Assembly: GCA_942490775.1 (NCBI GenBank)
Contig: CALNYL010000011.1
Span: 210,917 to 274,916, forward strand
Source: UBA6489 sp942490775
GTDB lineage: Bacteria; Patescibacteriota; Gracilibacteria; BD1-5; UBA6164
Length of the DNA: 64,000 bases
Direction of reading: 5' to 3'
Positions 32,796 to 44,226 of this stretch are shown here, one piece after another (the stretch's first letter is position 1; every line of letters starts with the position of its first letter). A program made the position numbers and the translations under genes. The notes beneath the pieces are model-generated. The model was not told the origin of the DNA. It saw nothing but the letters and a program-made list of their open reading frames with translations, and did no database searches.

Positions 32796-34673
32796 CTAAA
32801 ACTCCATAATTCTCCAATCATCATCTTCATTACCAAAAATATTTTTTATATAATCTCTTGAAACATTCTCAATATTATTTGAAATTTCCTTAATTTCTTT
32901 ATTACCATTTATCTTTGTATAAAGAATACAAAATTTATTATCAATCAAATCAGGATCAATATTATTACAATAATCTATATATATAGAAGCCTCTTTCTCT
33001 TTCGTCCTATCAATAAGCAATTTAGGTTTATCTGTATGCTCTTCCCAAAATACCTTCTTTATAATTATCTCTCCAATTAATGTTTTTTCCAGATAAAACA
33101 CAATAGGAATGCTAACCTTCTTATTATCTATACTAATTTCTTTTTTTCAAATATTAATAACAAATCCATTTTCAGCAGAAGGATAATTCCAAAAAGATTC
33201 ATAATCATCTTTCCGTTTTTTAAAAGTAAAATTCTCATATTTTTCTTTAATAGTTTTTTCATCTCCCAATAAATTTACTCACAATCATAAATTCTCTACT
33301 CTAAATCACATCATAGACAAAACAGTAGAACCAATATCTAAAGTAATTCACTTTTTATATATTTTTTGACTTTCCCTCTCTGGATCTATTACAAAAAATA
33401 GTATTTTCCTATCATCTTCTTTTTTATCTATTATATCTCTAGAATTATTATGAGACATAGCATAATGATCAGAAGCAACAACTATAATCGTATCTTTATA
33501 ATTTTCATTATTTTTTATTTTGTTTATAAAATCACTCACCAAATAATCAGTACAATGGTAAGAATTTAATGTACTATTCCCAGAATCCTCTGTATATCAC
33601 AAATTTTTACAACTATTTGAAACAGCTCAAGTTTCACCATGTGTATCCATATTTATCATAAACAATCAAAACTTTTCATCCTTTTTTGATAATTCTTCAT
33701 ACTTTTCATAAGCATAATCAAAAACAGTATCATCATATAATCCCCAATCATAAAAATAATCCTTTATTCACTTTTTAACAACCAATTCATCTCTTCACTC
33801 TACAGAAGAAAATCAATGAGTCTTATAAAAGTTTCACTTACCAGCAAAACTTAACTTTGCTCATCATACATAATTTAAATCATATCAAGCATTTTCTAAG
33901 AAATCTCATACACAGACAGCTCACTCCAAAAAATAGTCAATTCCATTCATTGAATTTCATCAAACAAGAGGTATTCAACACTGACTCCCCACCATTCATC
34001 AAATAGTCCGAGAAGTACCATAAGCCTCTTCTATATTTTCAAAAGATATTGCACTATCCTTAAGACTATTAAGTCAATTAGTTAATCATGGAAACAACTC
34101 TTCATCTAAATAAAGTTTTTCAAAACTTTCTAAATATATAAAAATAATATTTTTATTATCTACACTAGCCTTTTGTAGCTCTGGTATTTTATAAAAATCT
34201 TCAAACACAAGATCCTTCTTTACAACACTTTTACCATCTGAAGTATATTCTATAATTTCATCAGAATCAAAATATCCATTTAGTTCTATAATATTTTTAG
34301 TAAAAGGAGCAACCAAAAAAGAAGATATTAATAACATTATTGAAATAAATCCCAACATAGGAGATTTCTTAGTTTTTTTCTTTTTTAGCGAAAAATAAAT
34401 AGCCAAAGGAATAGACAATGATAATACTCCCAAAATAACAGCCGCAACTATTATTTGATTATGAGAACCAAAACCAGCTCATTCAACTCAATATCTCAAG
34501 TGATATACAACAGACTCATTTATTCAGTCTCATGTAAAATAGTCTGATACTAAAAATACACTGGTCAAAAATAGGAATATAAAACAAAAAAGACAAAACA
34601 AAGCAAAACTAAATTTATTTTTATTAGTTAGAACTAAAGCGATTAAAATTATTATAAATGATACTATTAGCAT
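32796..34673 (-). CDS. LtaS-like phosphoglycerol transferase (sulfatase fold)
   Basis: A 625-aa membrane protein: four to five helices in residues 1-130, then an extracytoplasmic alkaline-phosphatase/sulfatase domain. NIIFIYLESFEKLYL carries the first metal ligand, SRTIGGMVGSQCG the catalytic Thr region, and IIVVASDHYAMSH the Asp-His metal ligands. LtaS-type enzymes build polyglycerol phosphate on lipids; OpgB-type ones modify glycans. The last 150 residues are an added domain of unknown type. It ends with TAG and its start lies 53 bp upstream of the chorismate mutase stop region. Confidence 0.85.
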
Positions 34674-34726
34674 TTTCTAAAAATTATTAGTATTATCAAC
34701 AGAAGAGTTTTCACCTTTAAATTTTT

Positions 34727-34990
34727 CTATTTTCCTTGATTCTTTAGCGAACTAATATGTATAGCATTCCATATCGTTTTTACCATATCTTCATCTATTC
34801 ATAAACTTTTTGCTCTTTCTATTTTCTCATTTAAAAGCTCTTCCCATCTTGTTTTCTGTAAAAATGGGACATTACTTTGTTTTTTTATTTCTCAAACTTC
34901 GTTTGTTACTTCAAATCTATTTTTTAATAAATTTAATATTTCCAAATCTATTTTATCTATTTTTTTTCTTAACTCTATTATCTTTTCCAT
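34727..34990 (-). CDS. Chorismate mutase (AroQ class)
   Basis: An 87-aa all-helical protein with the AroQ pattern: ELRKKIDKIDLEILNLLKNRF near the start, then VPFLQKTRWEELLNEKI. The conserved Arg and Lys residues that bind the chorismate carboxylates are at the expected positions (R in LRKKID; K and R in NEVGEIKKQ and TRWE). It converts chorismate to prephenate. It belongs to the chorismate cluster on the same strand, though the surface-like gene at 35042 lies between it and aroC. No prephenate dehydratase is fused. Confidence 0.85.
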
Positions 34991-35041
34991 ATTTTGTTTT
35001 AGTTTAATTTTATATTATTTCTCTATGGTTTTTTCATTCTA

Positions 35042-37247
35042 TTATTCTCAGAAATCTAAACTTTCTGTATCCATCCCATCTAAGTCTATTCCATCTAAAT
35101 TTATTTCATCTGTATCTATTTCTCCCATATTTAATCAATCTAAATCTATTTCATCTAAATTAAACTCTTCTAAATCATCAATTCCCTCCATTCATTCCAT
35201 AAAATCTTCAACTCTCATTTCATTATTTATATCAGAATCATATGGTTGTACCATTGAACCAAATTGAGTCATCATCATATATTGACTATAAGCAGATATT
35301 GAAGCAATTCAAATTAATCAAACTGCTAATCATCAAATTACCTTTTTATTAGTTAAAATCTCTAGTTGACTAGGAGAAACATTAGGTAAATTCATAGTCT
35401 CCATAAGATTAATCTCTATTTCATTAAAATCTGTTGGAATCTCATATTTCACAGTTCACTCTTGAACCCCTATCTTTGCTTTTGATTTCAAAGTCTCTTT
35501 ATCCATTGTTAAGTAAAAATCAAGATTTGAAACTTCAAAACCATTTTCTTCACTTCTCTTTATATTTAATTTACTATCTATTTTATTCTCTCAATTCTCT
35601 GTTAATAACAAAGAATATGTTTCTTGATTATCTTTTTTTTCAGTCAAAATTTAGATTCATGCTTATTTCATCTCAACCTGATACCATACTTCAGCTTAAA
35701 TAAAAGTCTTTTAGTCAGTTATAGTTTCATTCTAAACTTCATTTTCATTCTTGCGTATCAGCACTTCATGTAATTTTTCAGTCATCATAAACTAAACTTA
35801 CAACCTGCTCTCATTCAGTCATATCATAATTCCACTTTTTTCCATTATAATTAGAATCTATTTTTAAATCTCCGAAATCAGAGTTAAAATTATATTTTGG
35901 AAAATCATAAACAAAAACAAGTTTACCAGTTTCCTTTTCATCTTGAATCATTTTAAAATCAATTTTTCATTCTTCTAAACCTCATTTTGCTATTAAAGAA
36001 CCCTTAGATCAAGTATAATCAGTTGAATCAAAAGTTATATCATATTTTTTTAGACTATAATTATCAAAAGAAACAATTCAATCAAAGTTAACATCTCCTC
36101 CCTCTTTTAAATTTGCTTTTATTTCTCAATTTCAGTTTTTAACCGTTCAAATGATATTAACCCCATTCATATCTTCTATTTTTATTTCCAATAAACTAGA
36201 AGTTAATTTTTCTCAGTTTCATTTCATCTCTAAAGTAAGAATATCCTTAGGTAACACAAGAGAACTATCCCAAATAGAAACTTTATTATTTTTATACTCA
36301 GCATTTATAGAAAAAGCATTACCCTGAGCTATAACAAATTTATAATTTCAATTTTCAATATCTCCCTCTTTATATATTTGAGTTGATACAGATAAAACTC
36401 CATTAACCCATTCAAATCACATCTCACAACTACTTATCATTTCTTCCATCTCATCATCTCCCAAATCTTGATTAGTATAAACTGATAATTGCTTACTACC
36501 CTCCAATATAATTGGTCACATATTCTTACAAACATTCTTGTTTAACTTCAAATATACTTTATCTCAACTCCTCCTATCTTCTTCAAATAAATCATCTAAA
36601 AACTTAGAACTAAGTAAATAATTATTTAATTTTTCATTTGTCTTATGTTTTTTATAGTATTCCATAGGATTACTTGTAACAGCTCAAATTATAAGCTCTT
36701 TTACAAGTTCATCATTTGCCAATTTTCAAAACACCTTCAAAAGAGGTTTAGAATTATCCACCATAACATATTTACCATCTTTAAAACTCCCTTTCATATT
36801 ATCCAAATGAGAAACTATCCTCTTTGTTATACTATCAGTTCAGCTTAATACATCATCAGGTATATTATCCATTCACTCTCATACAAAAGCATACAATTTT
36901 TCATTATCTGAAACCAAATCAACATCTTTTATATTTACAACCTCCTCCATTAAATTTGTTTTAAAATTGATTTCTCAAAACTGAAACCTTTGTTTTAATC
37001 ATTTTTCTTGACTCAACATTTTTCAGTCCTTTATATTTAAATCAAAAAGATCTTCTTTCTCTTCACCTTTTACCATCTCTCAAGATGCCTCTAAAAAATA
37101 AGAATAATTAACATCCTTATCTCACCAATTAAATATTGAATCACTATCTTCCTTTTTAGTAAGGAAAATAACAAGTACCACTATAAATACCAATATTCCA
37201 ACAATCAAAAGTATTTTAAATAGACCTTTGTTCTTATTCTCTGCCAT
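35042..37247 (-). pseudogene. Large membrane-anchored protein with an A8 homopolymer frameshift, unknown function
   Basis: About 735 residues. One membrane helix near the N-terminus (LLIVGILVFIVVLVIF), a long beta-rich region with Asp-Gly repeats, a second helix near the C-terminus (VIGGLAVGLIGIASIS), and an acidic tail. The frame breaks in an 8-A run on the gene strand (8 Ts at 35633-35640): removing one A restores NFDGKKDNQETYSLLL. With 8 As the frame ends within four codons. Either sequencing error, phase variation or transcript slippage. No family recognised; possibly a surface-anchored protein. Confidence 0.75.
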
Positions 37248-37315
37248 TTTTATTGTATTAAAAATATAAAACGAAACATAGTATAATATTTTACTTAGTT
37301 TTGTAAAAACTTTTT

Positions 37316-38380
37316 TTACCTCTTAGATTTATCAAGTAAATACAAATCCAAAATATTAAGTGCAACCATTGATTCAACAACAGGAATTACTCTTGGTAAT
37401 ATAGTTGGGTCATGCCTTCATCTCACTTGAAAATCTACAGCCTCTCATGATATATTTACAGTTTTCTGTTTTTTATAAATACTAGAAGTAGGTTTAACAG
37501 CTATTCTGAAAATTATATCTTCTCCTGTTGAGATTCATCATAAAATTCATCCATACTTATTATGTTCTGACTGGATTTTTCAGTCCTTATTTATAAATCA
37601 CTCATTATAAGACATACCTGTTTCATTAACTGTATCGAAACCTAATCAATACTCAAATCATAAAACTCATCAGATCGATAACATACTAGAAGCTAATACT
37701 GCTTTTATTTTTCAAAATGTTGGTTCTCATAAATTTGCTGGTGGATTTTTTATATGACATTCTATTATTCAACCTATAGAATCTCATTTCCCTGCCATTT
37801 GTTCAGCCAGTTTTACCATATCATCAGCAACTTCCCTATCCGCTGTTCTTAGCTTGTTTTGTTCTATAAAACTATAATCTACATTTTTTACTTTGTATTT
37901 TCAAATTTGTTTTGTAAATCCAAATATTTCTACTGATAATTTTTCTTTTAAATACTGCTTTGCTAATGCTCATGCTAGTACTCTAGATACTGTTTCTCTT
38001 CAAGAGCTTCTTCATCATCATCTATAATCTCTTATTCCGTCATATTTTTGATGATAAGTTAAATCAGCATGATTTGGACGAAATAAATCTTTTATATTTG
38101 TGTAATCTTTTGATTTTTGATTTTCGTTATACACTATCATCATTATTGGATGTCCTGTAGTTTTTCACTCAAATATTCAGCTTAATATCTCAAATGAATT
38201 ATCTTCTTTTCTTTGGGTTGTTATATTGCTTTGTCATGGTTTTCTTCTATCTAATTCGCTTTGGATGAATTTCATATCTATTTTCATTCATACTGGGAAT
38301 CAGTCTACTATTACTCATAGTGCTTGTCAGTGGCTTTCTCAAAATGTTGTTATTTTGAGGATGTTTCATAGAGTGTTCAT
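37316..38380 (-). CDS. aroC: Chorismate synthase
   Basis: A 354-aa enzyme making chorismate from EPSP with reduced FMN. Signatures: GESHGQALGVIVDGFPVGM near the N-terminus, RPNHADLTYHQKY with the conserved His, and GIRDYRGGGRSSGRET. The last motif reads across several TGA glycines. Length is typical. A repeat (copy 5) lies directly upstream. Confidence 0.97.
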
Positions 38381-38407
38381 GGGATTTTTTTTAGTGAGTA
38401 AATTATT

Positions 38408-38452
38408 ACCTCTCTCTAAATTCTCTCTCCTTGTCAGGAGAAAGAGGGACAG
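38408..38452 (+). repeat. Dispersed palindromic repeat, copy 5
   Basis: CTCTAAATTCTCTCTCC, TTGTCA, GGAGAAAGAGGGACAG. It lies between aroC and the PhnA-like gene. Confidence 0.85.
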
Positions 38453-38467
38453 ATTAATTTATATTTT

Positions 38468-38704
38468 TTAGCTTTTTTTAAAAAATTCTGTTCTTAATAC
38501 CATTTTTCATGATTCTATTAATTCTGGATCGTCTGTTAGTCTTATTTTTGTAAATTTATCTCATCTTTTTATGTCTGTTGATCATTTTACTTTTATATTT
38601 TTGGTTGCGATAACTGTGTCTCAGTCCTGAAGAATATTTCAGTTACAGTCTTTTACGACTAGTTCTGTTTCTTCTTCGTCGTCTAACCAGTTTTTTTTTG
38701 CCAT
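38468..38704 (-). CDS. PhnA/YjdM C-terminal-domain-like protein
   Basis: A 78-aa protein aligning by eye with the PhnA domain: LVVKDCNGNILQDGDTVIA, IKVKGSTDIKRGDKFTKIRL and a VLRTEFFKK end. The N-terminal zinc ribbon of the longer YjdM form is absent. The family has no firm function despite the phosphonate name. It lies upstream of aroC in the same direction, with a palindromic repeat between. Confidence 0.75.
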
Positions 38705-38789
38705 AGTGTGTTTTTAAGTAATTAATATTATTTTTTTGATTTAAAATACTGTTTCAGAATATGAAAAAATAATAAAAATGCAATTACTT

Positions 38790-38818
38790 TTGTAGAAGAG
38801 ATTATTTTATGATAAAAT
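38790..38818 (+). promoter_or_regulatory. Promoter upstream of the 38854 gene
   Basis: TTGTAG, a 17-bp spacer, TAAAAT. Confidence 0.45.
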
Positions 38819-38853
38819 AGAAATAAATACTATTTACTTCAAATATTTTATGT

Positions 38854-39318
38854 ATGATTTTGATATATGAAGATATCAGAAATTTTACTTTAATCGAGTT
38901 TAACATTGAAAAGTTATATCAATATTTTTCTAATCTCTTTAGAATTAAGTTCTGAATTGCTGGTATCAAGTGGAAAATTATATCCTACAATAATTCAAAT
39001 TGAGAAAGTTCTCTATGAACAAAGCAACGTTACAATTTCATTTTATATAATCTTTTCAAATTGCTTTTCTATTTCTTCAATGATATTTATATGTCTTGTT
39101 TTTTATCAACAAAAAAATTGGTCCAAAAATCAAGTAAAAATATATGTATCACAGTAAGTGAAAAAGATTCTATATTTCTATTTGAGAATAATAAATGTTA
39201 TATTTCAAAATCATCTGTAACAAAATTTTTTTTTGGAAAAAATAAAGATTATCAATACTCTATAGCACCGATAGAATCAGAGAACTTTACTATTGTATCA
39301 ATTTATATCAAGTATTAA
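38854..39318 (+). CDS. Small protein of unknown function
   Basis: A 154-aa Lys/Phe-rich protein starting MILIYEDIRNFTLIEFNIEK and ending TIVSIYIKY. It has one partly hydrophobic stretch (FILYNLFKLLFYFFNDIYMS) and then a soluble beta-rich end. Several TGA Gly codons. It is preceded by its own promoter. Its 3' end faces the decayed ATPase gene. It could belong to the same lost defence unit. No family recognised. Confidence 0.55.
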
Positions 39319-39379
39319 AAAAAATTTTTGAAACAAAAACATAAGTTTCTTCTAAATATATTGAAAACTTTTAATGAAA

Positions 39380-40943
39380 TTAAAAATTTCATTTTAGATT
39401 CTTTATTATTTCATATATTCTTTCTTGTTTTCTTTTTAATTTTTCTTTGTCATTATTTGATAATTGTCATTCTGGTTTTGACAGTTAAAAATTTCTAAAA
39501 ATATAATTCAGTTAATTTAATATTAAGGTGAGAGATATTTGAGAAAAATAAAATATTATCAATCTCAGTAATATCATGACTATCTTTGAAATAATAAACT
39601 AGATTACTTCAATTCATAATCCATATTTTTCTACAAACTTTCTATTATTTCAAAATAAATTTTACTTTTTTCTCATAATTTAAAATTATCTAATAGACTT
39701 CTTAAAATCTGAAACATTGGGAACTCATCATAAAATTCAAGCTTTATAATATCTTTTTATATCTTTTCTCATCGCCTCTAATATTATCAAAATCATACAT
39801 TGTATAAAATCTTGAGCTTCATTTATTATCTTTTTCAGCTATTCAAATTTGTTCTTTTTTCAATATATTAAAATTCATTAACTCTAGATTATGAGTTGTA
39901 AATATAAATCTGGTATTTTTTTCTTGAATATTATAGTTTAATAAATCTTAATATTTCTTTAATATATGTACATGTAATTCATTTTCAATTTCATCTATTA
40001 TTAAAATCTTTTCTCTAAAATTGTTGTAATTATTGGTCATAAAATTTCAAATAATTTTTTGTTCCATTCTGATTCATCTTCAAAATCCTAGTTCATTTCT
40101 ACATGTCTACTTTATGTTCAAAATTTAATCTCTGTTTCTAAAAAGATTCTTAACTTTGTTTTTCATTCTTTAATAAATTATCATTTCATCAATAGGCTCT
40201 TTAAAATTATTATATTTTCAATTTTTATATCTTCAATATTCAACATCTGCAAATCTCAAAAAATTTACTAGAAATTCTTAAATCTTTTTTTAGAGAACTT
40301 TTAAAATCTGGGTATAACCTCATTTGTACATTGACCAGTCTGATTCAAAACTTATTTTATTGAAAAAATAATCTATATTTTCTCAATTTAATTTTCAATT
40401 CCACTGAGATAAAACAGAAATAACAGAAGAATCTTCTCTAACCTTAGCTTTTCATTTTTCTAATTCTGTTTCAAATGATTCTCCTGCAATAATATTTAAA
40501 CCATTTCTATTAAAAATCATAATATCTTTTAACTCTCTATTTACTTTTTTTATCTGAAATAGGTTTTCTGCTAATATTCTATTATTTAATATTTCAAAAT
40601 TATATTTATATTCATTGTCCTTTATAAAAAATCAAATTTCAAAAAAACTTGGTTCATCTTTTTTATCAATATTTAGCAAAAAAGACTTTTGTTTATTTTT
40701 TGAAAAAAAGTTCTTTTCAGATGAAAATAAAGTAAAACTTTTTATAAAACTTACAATCTTAATTATATTACTTTTTCAACTTGCATTAGCTCAATAAATT
40801 AGCATATTTTTCATCAAAACACTATCTCATACTCTGAAGACATTATCTTTTTTATCTTTTTTTCACCTAAAACTTGATTCAAAATTTATTTCTGTTTCTT
40901 CCTTGAAAGAAAGAGAATTTTTTACTTTTACATATTTAAGCAT
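39380..40943 (-). pseudogene. Decayed AAA (OLD/RecF-like) ATPase
   Basis: The first 215 codons are intact: MLKYVKVKNSLSFKEETEIN, then YGANASGKSN (Walker A) and a FEIGFFIKDNEYKYNFEI stretch. After about residue 215 the frame is broken repeatedly. Downstream pieces still show LIIDEIENELH (Walker B) and FIFTTHNLELMN, which is the switch region of AAA15/AAA21 ATPases. These proteins often act in anti-phage units with a nuclease. No intact partner is next to it. The fragments suggest loss of function. Confidence 0.8.
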
Positions 40944-41080
40944 AGATTTTTTACATTAAATTGTAAGCCTATAACTACAGAGTATAGTATTTTTTATAAT
41001 ATTGCAAATTTAATGTAAGTTATTTGCATTAAATACTTATTTTTTTTCTTCTAAGTCTGCCCAAAATTCTGATAGTTTCT

Positions 41081-41461
41081 CTAAACATTTTCTTTTAAGA
41101 ATTTTTCTAATGCTTCTAAATCTTTTTTATCTTTATCATAGTGATATGTTAGGATTCAAAGACTTTTAGCACTTTTCACTGCATTTTCATCGTGTTCAAA
41201 ATATATTACTTCTTCTACTGTTAAGTTGTATTCTTTTAGGAATGTTTTATAAAAGTCTGGATTTGTTTTTAGTGGATTAAAGTTTTGTGTAAACATTTCA
41301 TAGGGTAAATTCACAAGTCCAAATTCTTTTTGCTTTTCTTCGTCTGCATTTGTTAGTATGATTTTTTTATTTGGAAATTTTTCAAGTATTTGGTGCATTT
41401 CTTTAAAGATTCAGTTTTCTGTTACAAATATGTTCCATGCATCTACTAGTATTGTTTTCAT
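41081..41461 (-). CDS. Short HAD-superfamily-like phosphatase
   Basis: A 126-aa protein. VDAWNIF stands at the position of motif I (only one Asp, the second replaced), IILTNADE matches motif II, K in NPLKTNPDF matches motif III and YFEHDENAVKSAKSLG matches motif IV. The short cap and single Asp in motif I suggest an atypical or inactive member. Placed between the ATPase remnant and aroB on the same strand. Confidence 0.65.
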
Positions 41462-41622
41462 GGGTATGAGTAAAAAAATAAATATTTATTTTTAAAGAGA
41501 ATAGATGTTTTAACAAAACATCTCTACATAAAATAAATATACATGTTCATAATAGAAATAATTTGTAAAAAATCAATTTTCTTTGTTTACCTCAGCTCAT
41601 AACCCCCTTTTATTTTTTTATA
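41462..41622. other. Intergenic, small hairpin
   Basis: GATGTTTTAACAAAACATC (about 41506-41524) forms a hairpin with no T-run. Nothing else seen. Confidence 0.35.
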
Positions 41623-42711
41623 TTAAATATTATTTTTAAACTCCTCAAAAGCCCTTTCTAACTCCTCTCTTGAAACCTCCTCAATCTTAGTTTCTCCATA
41701 ATCTTTTAATAACACAAACTGTGCATTTTCACTTACATTTTTCTTATCTTTTAGCATAAGGTCAAAAAGTTCTTCAAAGTTTAGTTCTTTTAGCTTTATA
41801 TCTTTCAGTATATTTAAAATATTATCATTTATCTCATCACAGATATTTTTTTCTAATACTCATTTTTGGCAAGATAGTATGTTTGCAAATATTATTCAGA
41901 ATCATACACAGATTCCGTGCTGTAGTTTTAAGTTCATATAAGATTCTAGTGCATGTCAAAATGTGTGTCCATAGTTTAGTGTTTTTCTATTTCAAAGTGT
42001 TTCAAATGGGTCGCTTTCTACGACTCTTGCTTTGTAGCTTATATTTTTCTTTATTCTTTCTTCTATTTCATAACCTGAGTCTTGTTTTCCAAGTAGGTTT
42101 AGTGCTTCTTTAAATTCTAAAAAGTCTTCTCTAGAGTCTAGTATTGAGTGTTTTAGTCATTCAAAAAATCATCCTAGTATTTCTTCTGATGGTAGGGTGT
42201 GTAAAAAGTTTTTGTTTATTAGGACTGCTGTTGGATTATGAAATGCTCAGATTATATTTTTTATTCATCCATAGTCTACTCATGTTTTTCATCATACTGA
42301 CGAGTCTAGCATCGCTAGTAGTGTTGTTGGTATTTGTATTACATTTGTTCATCTTTTGTATAATGATGCAGCAAATCATGCTAGGTCTCATACCATTCAT
42401 CATCCTAGTGCTATTACATAGTCTTTTCTAGTGAATTTGTGGTTTATTAGTTCGTCTATTATTGTTAGGAGTGTTTTGTAGTTTTTACTTTCTTCTCAGT
42501 GTTTGATTTTTATGTTGAGTGCTTTTAGTTCTGTAGTCCAATTTTCTATTTCTGTTTTATAAACATCAAATACATTATCATCTATTACAAAAAGCATTTT
42601 TCTTGTTTGGTGGTCTGGGATTGCTGACTTTATCATTAATAGGATATCGTCTCAAAATGTTATATCGTACTTTATATTTTTTTGTGGTATGTTTACTTGT
42701 ATTGGTTTCAT
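41623..42711 (-). CDS. aroB: 3-dehydroquinate synthase
   Basis: A 362-aa enzyme that cyclises DAHP using NAD. Family signatures: ALGGGMVGDLAAFAASLYKRG, IQIPTTLLAMLDSSVGGKTG, IKNIIGAFHNP, GGFFEGLKHS and LNYGHTFGHALE with the zinc His residues. Length is normal. A palindromic repeat (copy 6) lies just upstream. Second step of the chorismate pathway. Confidence 0.97.
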
Positions 42712-42741
42712 GGGGAGTTTGGGGTTAAGAGGTAAAAAGTT

Positions 42742-42792
42742 ATAATCCATCTCTGAATCTCTTCCTAGGTTGCTGAAGGAAGAGGGCTACAA
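42742..42792 (+). repeat. Dispersed palindromic repeat, copy 6
   Basis: ATAATCCATCTCTGAATCTC, TTCCTAGGTTGCTGAAGGAA, GAGGGCTACAA. Close to consensus; nearly identical to copy 7. Confidence 0.9.
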
Positions 42793-42884
42793 TTTTTCCT
42801 TAAATTAATATTCTTGGAGTAAAGGTTTAAAAGAAAAAGCCTTTCTTTTATAGAAAAACTTTAGCTTTTTATGAAGTTTTATTT

Positions 42885-43103
42885 TATAATTCATCTTTTT
42901 TTCATTAAATTATCTAAATCTGTTTTATCATAAATATTTTTTCAGTCCCTATAGTCTTTCATTGCTTGTTTAAAAATAGGGTCTTCATCAGGGTTTTCAG
43001 TATATTCAAATGTGACCATTACTCTGCTTGGTGTTCCCTCGACTTTTTCTAAGGGTTTTACTATTCATTTAGAATATTCTGCTGGAATTGTTACAAAACT
43101 CAT
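42885..43103 (-). CDS. Small protein, antitoxin-like
   Basis: A 72-aa protein starting MSFVTIPAEYSKGIVKPLEK and ending LMKKDEL. The start resembles the beta-strand opening of small MraZ/AbrB-type or similar antitoxins, followed by a helical tail. No toxin gene is adjacent. Unknown function. Located between two repeat copies. Confidence 0.45.
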
Positions 43104-43206
43104 AATCTTTTTTATTATTTTTATATTATCTTCTTTATTATATTAATTTTCCTAAAATACCAAAAATATTTTTTTTTAATTTCATCAAAAAAAAGGACTT
43201 TTAAAA

Positions 43207-43256
43207 ATAATCCATCTCTGAATTTCTTCCTAGGTTGCTAAAGGAAGAGGGCTACA
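43207..43256 (+). repeat. Dispersed palindromic repeat, copy 7
   Basis: ATAATCCATCTCTGAATTTC, TTCCTAGGTTGCTAAAGGAA, GAGGGCTACAA. Its right end supplies the TAG stop of the HAD gene at 43252. Confidence 0.9.
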
Positions 43257-44103
43257 AAGTGAAAAATTGTTTTATTTGTATGTGAGAGTTTTCTGGAGTG
43301 TCTGATTGTAGAAGTTTAATATTTTTGTTTTGTTTATATTTTTCTACTTGCTTTTGTAAAGAGTTTCAAACAATTAATATTCATACTTCTACATCTATTC
43401 TCTTAGCTAATTTTATAGCTACTTCCATCATTGGTAAATCGTTTTTTCCATTTCAGGCTACTAGGATTTTAATATCTTTTTCATTTTTAAAAATATTTAA
43501 AATATTTTCAACTGCACTTCATTTGTTTGTTCATAAAAGTGTTACACATAAGATTCATTCGTTGAAGACTAAATCTAATCATGTTTTATCTGTTGATTTT
43601 ATTTCATCTAGAGAAAATAAGTTTGTTTTTATATTTAAAAGTGAAACTTTATGTTTTGAAATATTTTTCTCAAAATCCTTTAATGGAAATATAGAATTTT
43701 CATTAATTATATTACCAAACTTTTCCTTATATTTTTTTGGTATTCATTCTTCTCAAACATAAAAATAAGCTTTATTTTCATTATTTGAATCATAAAAAAA
43801 TGAAAATATTATGTTATTTTTTATTTCCTTTATTAGATCTAATAGCTTTTCTTGATTCGTTTTATCAAAGGCTTTTTCTATAATTTCTCAATCTAGAAGT
43901 GTTTTAGCTCAATTTTCTAAAATCATTGCATATGTTCCATTATTCTTGAAATATGGATGAACTCTCAAAAATCACTTTCATGTTGATATTATAGTTTTTA
44001 TACCATTCTCTTTTAGTGAGTCTAAAAGTGAAATATTATCTTGTGGAATTTCTCATTTTTTAAGTATTGTTCATTCCAAGTCTGTAAAAAATAATTTTTG
44101 CAT
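43252..44103 (-). CDS. Cof-type HAD-superfamily hydrolase
   Basis: A 283-aa phosphatase-like protein. Motif I is FFTDLEGTIL (Asp present, second Asp replaced by Glu), motif II TIISTGKG, and the end has ILVAGNGKNDLPMMEVA with the motif IV Asp. Such proteins dephosphorylate sugar phosphates or nucleotides. Its TAG stop is inside palindromic repeat copy 7, so the C-terminus was probably fixed by the insertion. It lies between aroB and aroA. Confidence 0.8.
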
Positions 44104-44226
44104 GGGGGATAAAATTAAAAGAAAAAAGCCTTTTATTGAAATATAGCTATTTTATAGGGTTTCTATTTTAAGTAGACTAATGTTTTCGGTTTATTTATAT
44201 TTTTCTACTTAACTTTGGAGGGGGTT
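44104..44226. other. Intergenic
   Basis: Contains a partial hairpin (AAAGCCTTTT and AAAATAGCTATATTT types). Nothing else supported. Confidence 0.3.

Noticed and set aside
43298..43762. Plus-strand open frame of about 150 codons
   Set aside because: It is antisense to the Cof-type HAD gene, whose motifs are clear.
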